Part shown: positions 57,191 through 64,000 of the stretch, in pieces
Numbering within the stretch: the first letter of the stretch is position 1
Layout: every line of letters begins with the position of its first letter
Assembly (NCBI GenBank): GCA_015698045.1
Contig: BLAL01000229.1
Span: 656,001 to 720,000, forward strand
Source: Rhizophagus clarus
Taxonomy: Eukaryota; Glomeromycota; Glomeromycetes; Glomerales; Glomeraceae
Direction: 5' to 3'
DNA length: 64,000 nucleotides
Notes under the pieces: model-generated
The model's input: only the letters and a program-made list of their open reading frames with translations
Databases searched by the model: none
What the model was told of the DNA's origin: nothing
Made by a program: the position numbers and the translations under genes

Positions 57191-58240
57191 CAGAACTCTA
57201 TATTCAACTAATGCAAAAATATTAATTTTTGCATTATTGCTGTCTCTTGATTGTTTGCATTCTTTGGAGAATACTGCTCTGTATTTTTTTTTCAATTTAT
57301 TTTTTTTTTTTGTATATTATTGTATAGAAAAAAAAATTATATGGAAAAAGAAGATTGTATATAAAAAAAATAAATTTATATACAAAAAATCTTATACATA
57401 TTTTCAAAAAAATTTGCTGTCATGTTATTATAAAAAAAATTTAATTAAAAATTTTTTTTGAAATTACATCATTAGATAAAAACAAAGAATTAATCAACAT
57501 ATTACTTCATTAAAAAAATTTTTTGAAATTACATCATAAAAAAATTTAAAATTAAAAAAAGATATTTCTGCATTAATTTATTTATGTATTTATTTATAAA
57601 TATACAATTTCAATTCAATTTTTGATTACAACATCATGAAAATATTGAATTAGCATTTTGTTTTGAATTCTAAATTTCTACTTTATTTCATAAGTCAAAG
57701 GCTGCCAAATCAGGAATCATTTAGGCTATCCTATAGGGCTCAGATGGTTTCTGATTTTTTTAATTTATTTTATCAAGGTACCTGATTAGTAACTTTAAAA
57801 TAGCATAAATCGGGTATATATAGATTATCAATAGGATATCAATAGGGTACCTATTCATTTGCAACTGAATATCAATAGGATTGATCTATTGCTATTCAGT
57901 TTTTTTTTATTTACTTGATTGAATTGACCTATTAATATCCATTTTTTTATTTGTTAGCTTACTGATTGATGCTATTTTTGCTAATTGTATCAATTTATAT
58001 GTATGATTTACCAAAATGTAATTAATAGATTATGTCTGATTGTAAAAAAATTTAATATATAAAATCAATATATGCATTCAATTAATTTCTAATTACTATT
58101 TAATTATAATAACTGATTTATATACAATTTTTATTCAATTAACAATTATAAATGTTAAATCAATTATTGCAAAATTGTATTGTATAATTATTATATACTA
58201 TTCTAAAATATTTGTCTATCTATCTAGTTTGTTAATTAAC
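57191..58240. other. AT desert with 'atcaataggata' words
   Basis: No gene. 57,780-57,960 holds several copies of 'atcaatagggtacctatt' and 'tgaatatcaataggattg' in both orientations. Similar words reappear at 62,310-63,170. Confidence 0.4.
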
Positions 58241-60110
58241 ATTAATATATCCTCATTATGGCGTCTTATCATAGAGTCCACTTGCTTCCTTATTTCTATA
58301 TGATGAAACATTAAAGAAAGATTAGAAATAATTTCTTTAAAAAAATATATGAAGTTCATAAAACTAGAAGAACTTTGAAATTTACCAAATTCTTTAGGAT
58401 AAGCTAAAAGTTTTGAAGTTTAATTTACGCATCTACAAAATAGAAAGAAAAAGTTAGAAGAGAATATTTTATCACTTGATAATTTCAAAAATTTTTTGTT
58501 TTAAAACCAACCTGTAGTATGCAACTCTAGAGCTGATTTTTCTATGCAAAAAAAGAAAAAAAGTTATAACTTTTTTTTAAAAAGCTTCAAAAATTTTATT
58601 TTGAAACTTTACCTGAAAGTCCGGTATTCAAGTTGGGCTGATTTTCTAAAAGAAAAAAAAATTAAAAAAAGAATTTTTTTTTATAGTTTCGAAAAATTTC
58701 AAAATTTGAAACTTTATTCGAGATTCCTATATATTATTCTAGGATTTAAGCTATACAAAACCAGCTTCAGTATTACAAAATTATTATGAATGCCAAACAG
58801 CACTAAAATCTTTGCAAAAGATCATTAGTGAAGTTTAAATATAATCACAAAAGAAAGTAAATTTATTATGATTACTTACATCATGATTTTAAAAATAAAG
58901 ATCCAAATTAGAAGGCAGTTTCCTATAAAAAATGTTGTAAAAATGTTAACATTAATATAACGTTTTTTAAGTTTTTAAATTGAATTTTTTTCGAAAACTT
59001 ACCTAGGAATTCAAAATTAAAGTTTGGCTGGATCCACTAAAATGACCATGAAGACCCGTCTAAAAAAAAGAAAAATGAACTGTTAGAGTTCATTAAGAGA
59101 AATGTATTAAATGTATTAAAATTTTATTGAATTCTCATACGTCTAGTACCTGAATAATCAAGTCATCTATAAAGAAAAAGTAAGAAACAGTTTGTTAAAA
59201 AAAATAAAAGAAAAAAGAGCTTAATTCTTCCAAAATCTTTCATTCATCTAAAGACCGGGTGTCTGAAAAAATAAGAGAATATTTCACCGAATCTCTTACG
59301 CATCTAAAGAGCTGAAACTAACTGTCTAAAATAAAGTAAGAAATTAGTAACTGTTTTTGAAAGACAGAATAAAAAAAACATCACACCTACTGAATGTTTT
59401 AAAGATAACAGAAAATCGGCTGTCTATAAAATGAATTAAACGCAACATTTATTTAAATACGCAATTTGTTAAAAAAAAGAATTTTTTTTATAAAAAACAT
59501 AATGATACTCTTGTCTCGCCTAACAAATCCTTTCGTCCTCACCAAATTCTGATATGCTGAGAACCAATTGTCTAAAATGGTGTTAAAATGAGTTGTTAGC
59601 ATACACTCATAAAATAACAAAATAAAATGATAAAGAAAGATATTCACCAAAATCCTACCGAAGAACTAACTGTTTAAAAAAAGAAAACAAAATAAATTAA
59701 TTAGTATCTATTCTTTGAAAAACTGAATAAAGAAATTAACCTTAAACTCATCGAACATCCAAAAATTTAAAGAGTCACAAAAAAGACGACTTCAATAAAT
59801 TTTCACACATTCAGGTATACCGAAGAACCAAAGAAAAAAATGAACTGTTAATAAAGTTCATTGAAATAAAATCAAAATTTAAAATTTTCACTTGCCAGAA
59901 GTCCAAGATCCAAAAAGATTTGAAAGAACCACTTAAAAAAAGAAAGAAAATGGCTGTTAAAACCATTCGTAATTAAAGAGAAAAAATGAAATAAACTTAC
60001 TAAAATTTCATGTCCAAAGAGACTGAAAGAATTACTTAGAAAGAAAAGTTAAAAAAACATTTTGTTAAGAATTTTTTTCAACACAAGTATTTAGAAAGAA
60101 AAATCAAAAT
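58240..60110. repeat. long degenerate array, about 100-130 bp spacing
   Basis: A loosely kept cassette alternates a short block of the type 'gagctgattttctaaaa' / 'ggctgtctataaaatg' / 'aactaactgtctaaaata' with an A-rich spacer ('aaaaaagaaagaaaa') and a 'gaaatttaccgaattc' type block. Occurrences lie near 58,530, 58,633, 58,910, 59,023, 59,160, 59,317, 59,412, 59,560, 59,660, 59,830 and 59,930. I see no coding frame. It could be an old satellite or a decayed multi-exon locus; I cannot separate the two. Confidence 0.4.
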
Positions 60111-60134
60111 ATTAGGAAATGTTTCATTAAATAT

Positions 60135-60312
60135 TTTTTTTTTAACAAAAAGTATAAGTGAAGTGGGAAAAGGAAAAGGGAAAGACAAAGTAAAGGGAAA
60201 GGATAAAGAATAGGAAAGGACGCAAATAGGGAAAAATGAAGGGAAAGAAAAATGAAACAAGGAAAAGAGGAAGGATAAAAGGAAAAAGAAGAATAAAAGG
60301 GAAAGCTTCGTT
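60135..60312. repeat. polypurine tract, about 175 bp
   Basis: More than 90 percent A or G on the plus strand: repeated 'ggaaaagg', 'aagggaaag' and 'gaagggaaagaaaaatga' words. An antisense frame (Phe/Ser/Pro-rich) here is a by-product. Long purine-only runs can form triplex DNA. Confidence 0.75.
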
Positions 60313-60659
60313 AAAAGTTTAAATTAAACTTTTAATTGAACTGATGGTATGCGTAATACTTAATTAATATATGATATATAATACGACATTCGATTAATAT
60401 ATAGTACACTATTCAACTATGGTTCAACAATATAAAATATATATATAGACTTTCGTAAAAGTTTGACATGTTGACTTGACGTTCAAATAATACAGTCACT
60501 GCCGTTACCTTTCAATATAACAAAGTAAGTGTCCAGGCCAGTTGATCAGATCTTTATTATAAAAAATTCCTTTGGTATAACTGTTATAACGGTATTGATC
60601 ATGTAACTCATTGATCCAATTTATCAAACTTCAATCTTTTAAAAAAAAAATCTAAATTT

Positions 60660-61190
60660 CATTTTTTTTAGATTTGGTTTCAGATACTAGAAATATAAGT
60701 TTCGCAATGCTCATTGTAAAACTTTTTTTTTAATTTAATTAGAAATGTTAACTAATGTTTCTTTATTTTTTTGTAGATTTAGTATTAGAATTCTGGAAAC
60801 ACAAATATTAGAAACTCTGAAATAAGTAAGTTTCACAAGAAACTTACTTTTTCATATTTTATTTTTTTTAAAAATAATAACTAATGTTTCTCTTATTTAC
60901 TTTATCATAGGTATCAGTTTGTGATGTTGGAAACTTGTAATAGTGAGTTTTGCAATGCGAAACTTAATTTTATTTATTTTTTTATTGAATAAAAAAATTA
61001 ATTAACGTTTTTCTAACTGTTTTTTTTTGTATATTTCGTTTTGACAGTGGAAACTCAAAATTATAAGTTTCACGCCTGAGACTTAATTCACTTTTATTTT
61101 TGTCATTTAATTGAAAACATTAATGTAACTAACGTTTCTCTAATTGGGTTTCTGTTTGTGATACTGAGAAATATTAAAATATAGAGAAAG
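60660..61190. repeat. tandem repeat, about 115-130 bp unit, 4 copies
   Basis: 'ataagtttcrcaatgc..' near 60,691, 60,821, 60,939 and 61,054 is followed by 'aaacttaatttt', then 'ttaactaatgtttctctta' and a T-rich 'ttttgtagatttwg' with a 'gatactggaaac' block. The 'tttttttgtag' before each block looks acceptor-like, but no exon frame is kept. Confidence 0.6.
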
Positions 61191-61452
61191 ATATAGTAGA
61201 ACTTTCAACTACTAATAATTTACAATAAAATAAATTTGAATATTGCAATAAAACAATAAATAAAAATATCACAATATGTATAAATCTATTAGTGACTATT
61301 TGTTTAATATTAAAAAATCAGTTTAACTCTCGTAACTTTGTAATTAATTACAACTGTCAAAATTTATTTTGGTTTTGTATTTTGGCCTATTAATGGATCT
61401 TTGCTTTAGAGTCAAAAAATTTATAATAAAAAATTTGTGAAAATTTAATATA

Positions 61453-62296
61453 CAGTCAACTCTCTCTATAGTCATACATTTGGGACAGTCTATATTTGGT
61501 GACTATGATGAGATGTGACTATAAGCAATAAAATCTTATAATTAAATCAGTAATTTTGGCTAGAATTATAAATTGTAATAATTTTGGTTAAATATTCGCA
61601 TCAAGTAATTTTGTCAATTTTATTCCAATTATTATAGATTTATAGCCATTAGATTCCTCTTAATGAGATGATTCCAATGAGCCTAAGATCATTAAAATCT
61701 GATCACTAGAACCCGTAATAATAAAATACAGTTAAAATATTTAATGTTACATGAATTTTACATATAAAAAATGCCGATCTGGTCTTTAAAATCGAATTTC
61801 TTGGTCAATATTAATCCAATCATTATAAGATTATTACCATTAGCTTCCTCTTGATGAGATGAGTCTAATGAGCCTAAGATCATTAAAATCTGATCACTAG
61901 AACCCATAGTAATTAAAATACAATCAAAATATTTAATGTTACATAAATTTTACATATATAAAATGCCGATTTGGTCTTTAAAATCAAATTTCTCAGTCAA
62001 TATTAATCCAATCATTATAAAATTACTACCTTCTGATTCCTTTCAATGAGATGAACCTAATGAGCTAAAGATCATTGAAATCTGATCATTAGATCATAGA
62101 ATAATTATATTTTAATAAATATCTTTTTATAATAATCACATATATATAAAATTTTTAAAAAAAGATGTGATAGTGACTATAGGTAGTTTGTGACTATAAA
62201 CGATAGTTTTTATATATGAAAATTTGGGACACTCAACTAAGGTGACTATATAGGTAATGTGATTATAACGGAGGTGACTATAAAGGGAGTTGACTG
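61453..62296. mobile_element. TA-flanked TIR element (CAGTCAAC family), 844 bp
   Basis: The ends are CAGTCAACTCTCTCTATAGT and, in reverse complement, CAGTCAACTCCCTTTATAGT. TA lies at 61,451-61,452 and 62,297-62,298. The right arm is about 135 bp and matches the solo end at 26,974. The interior is a three-copy tandem repeat. No transposase. A Tc1/mariner-type MITE is the likeliest class. Confidence 0.75.
61605..62110. repeat. internal 3-copy tandem repeat, about 186 bp
   Basis: Each copy has 'tattaatccaatcattata', 'cctcttgatgagatgagt', 'gagcctaagatcattaaaat' and 'ctgatcactagaaccc', then 'atgccgatttggtctttaaa'. A single related copy is present at 6,985-7,200 inside the 4-kb element near the left of the window. 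Confidence 0.7.
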
Positions 62297-62309
62297 TAAT
62301 ATAAAGTAT

Positions 62310-63175
62310 TATTAAACCATTAGTCTGATAGTCATCAATCGGTATATACCGATTGAATTCAGTTTTACACATAATAATAATTATTTATCAAACTAAATGA
62401 TGAATGACTATTGAATTATTACCTAATTTATTCAAATTAAAAAAAATAATCAATTCGGCTAACCTAAATTTTTATATAGTTACCAATTAGGTATATACCC
62501 TATTGATTACTAAATTTTGGCTAACCTATTAAACTAATAGTTATCAATAGGGTATATGCCCAATTTATTAACTTTTGACCTGTGTTTATCTAAAAATTAT
62601 ATTCTCTATTAAAATTTTATTAGAATAAATGAGGATATTTACATATGTAAAAAAAAAATTATTTTTTTTTATAATATTTTTACAATTCTTCTATCTTCTC
62701 TTTGTTTCTTCATCTGTACTACTACCTTGATAATTAAATTCTTTTTCATTTTTACCAATTTCTTCATTTTTTTCAGTTTTAATTTTTATTTTTGCAATCC
62801 TTCTTCAACTTCCTGGAAAGGCAGGAAATCATTATCATCATCAGATAATAAATTTTTTTTATTTATTATTTTTTTCTAATAAGTAAATAGTTAATTTCAA
62901 AAATATTTTATAGCATTATCACAGGTCGAATAGAGTCAAATCAGTTACCAATCAGTCATATAACTGATTGGTAACCGATTGGATATCTATTGATGACTGA
63001 TTCTTTCAATCAGTTATCAATCAGATATAAATTCCAAATCAATTATCAACTAGTCATATGACTAATTGATGACTGATTGGTGTACAGTTGAATTTACCAG
63101 TTATCAATAGGTCACCAATCGACCATATCAGATTGATGACCGATTAGTTACTAATTGGCTTATTATATATTAGCG
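62310..63175. repeat. cluster of GATTGGTAACCGATTGG-like words
   Basis: 62,310-62,590 has direct and inverted copies of 'tcaatagggtatatgccc' and 'ggtatataccgatt'. 62,930-63,170 is a run of 'atcagttaccaatcagtcat', 'gattggtaaccgattgg' and 'gatgactgattggt' variants. Probably subterminal repeats of a decayed element; no partner end is identified. Confidence 0.45.
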
Positions 63176-63254
63176 AATTTTTAGATTTTTTCAATAACGT
63201 CGTTTTAAAATATTTAATTTATAAACCATTTTAAAACTCTAAACTCTGATAAAA

Positions 63255-64000
63255 AATTTTTTTTGATAGATTTTCTAAGATTCGTATAGGATATTTTGAT
63301 AAATAGCGATATTTTTATTTTTTGAGATTTCTAAAAGTTTGTATGGAAAGAGTTCATATGGGATATCTGATAAAAAATTTTTTTTATTTTCTAAGAGTTC
63401 GTATGGAAAGAGTTCGTATGGGATATCTGATAGAAAAATTTTTTTAAAAAGATTTTCTAAAAGCTCATATAGGAAAGATTTGTTGGATATCTTTGATAGA
63501 AAATTTTTTTTAAGAGATTCTCTAAGAATTCGTATGGGAAGAGTTTGTATGGGATATCTGATAGAAAATTTTTTTGCGAAATTTTCAGAGTTTGTATGGG
63601 AAGGGTTCGTGTAGAATATCTGATAGGAAATATTTTTTTTGAGAGATTTCCTAAGATTCGTATAAGATATTTTTGATAAATAGATTTTTTTTTTTATTTC
63701 TAAAAGTTCATATGAGAAAAGTTCATATGGGATATCTGATAGAAAATTTTTTTTTAAGAGATTTTCTAAAAGTTCAGTTCGTATGGGATAAATAATAGAA
63801 AATTTTTTTTTGAGAGATTTTCTAAGAGTTTGTATGAAAAGAGTTCGTATTTTCCAAGAGTTCATATGGGAAGGGTTCATATAAGATATTTTTAATATAA
63901 AATTTTTTTTTTTAAGAGATTTTTTAAGAGTCGTATGGAAAGGATTCATATGGGATATCTAATAGAAAATTTTTTTTGAGAGATTTTCTAAGAATTCATA
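63255..64000. repeat. satellite array running off the window end, 60-90 bp unit
   Basis: The unit is 'gagattttctaagagttcgt' + 'atgggaagagttcgtatggg' + 'atatctgatagaaaattttt', repeated about ten times with some units lacking the middle part. Because unit lengths often stay in phase, the minus strand is open for 224 codons with a repeating DIPYELFPYELLE peptide; I treat this as a repeat artefact. Confidence 0.75.

Noticed and set aside
63275-63949. 224-codon minus-strand frame with repeating peptide
   Set aside because: It is the translation of a satellite array; the opposite strand is also open in parts and no start context or domain is seen.

Overview
The window looks like a nuclear contig of an early-diverging fungus, most likely an arbuscular mycorrhizal fungus (Glomeromycotina, Rhizophagus-like). 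The reasons are very high A+T, host genes with many short introns, a fungal housekeeping gene set, an AT-AC intron of the minor-spliceosome type, a cobalamin-dependent ribonucleotide reductase, and very dense nested DNA transposons with long terminal inverted repeats (TIRs). The taxon is an inference from these traits; no rRNA or other marker gene is present.

Layout. (1) 1-8.9 kb is an AT-rich desert with decayed transposons: a SWIM/zinc-knuckle transposase relic, several fold-back elements, and a 4-kb TIR element holding a broken transposase with a RING-like C-terminus. (2) 8.9-24.5 kb is a compact island of seven host genes: RanBP1 (-), 20S proteasome beta5/Pre2 (-), adenosylcobalamin-dependent class II ribonucleotide reductase (+), a PPR protein (-), the retromer subunit Vps29 (-), LSM12 (+) and a second, larger PPR protein (+). 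I placed every exon of the spliced genes, and all five give continuous reading frames. (3) 24.5-29.2 kb is repeat desert. (4) 29,194-42,263 is a nested transposon stack. The outer TIR element carries a Myb/SANT-like DNA-binding gene. Within it, a long inverted repeat encloses a Plavaka-like transposase gene and a coiled-coil passenger gene. A 3,407-bp Tc1/mariner-like element with two genes has inserted at a TA inside the last transposase exon. (5) 46,443-54,163 is a second copy of the outer element. It has lost the transposase by internal deletion, and holds two tandem 5'-truncated LINE copies at one target site and a 1.6-kb TIR element. (6) 54.2-64 kb holds an ORF1-type retroelement relic and then a desert of minisatellite-like arrays, a polypurine tract and a TA-flanked TIR element.

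The host genes do not form a pathway. They are ordinary housekeeping neighbours with short shared promoters (Pre2/RNR, Vps29/LSM12) and one tight convergent pair (RNR/PPR). The items most worth follow-up are the class II RNR with a presequence-like N-terminus, the AT-AC intron of LSM12, the two-gene mariner with a Cys-rich/SAM-like cargo gene, the nested transposon stack with an exactly reconstructable empty site, and the repeated LINE insertion at a single site.
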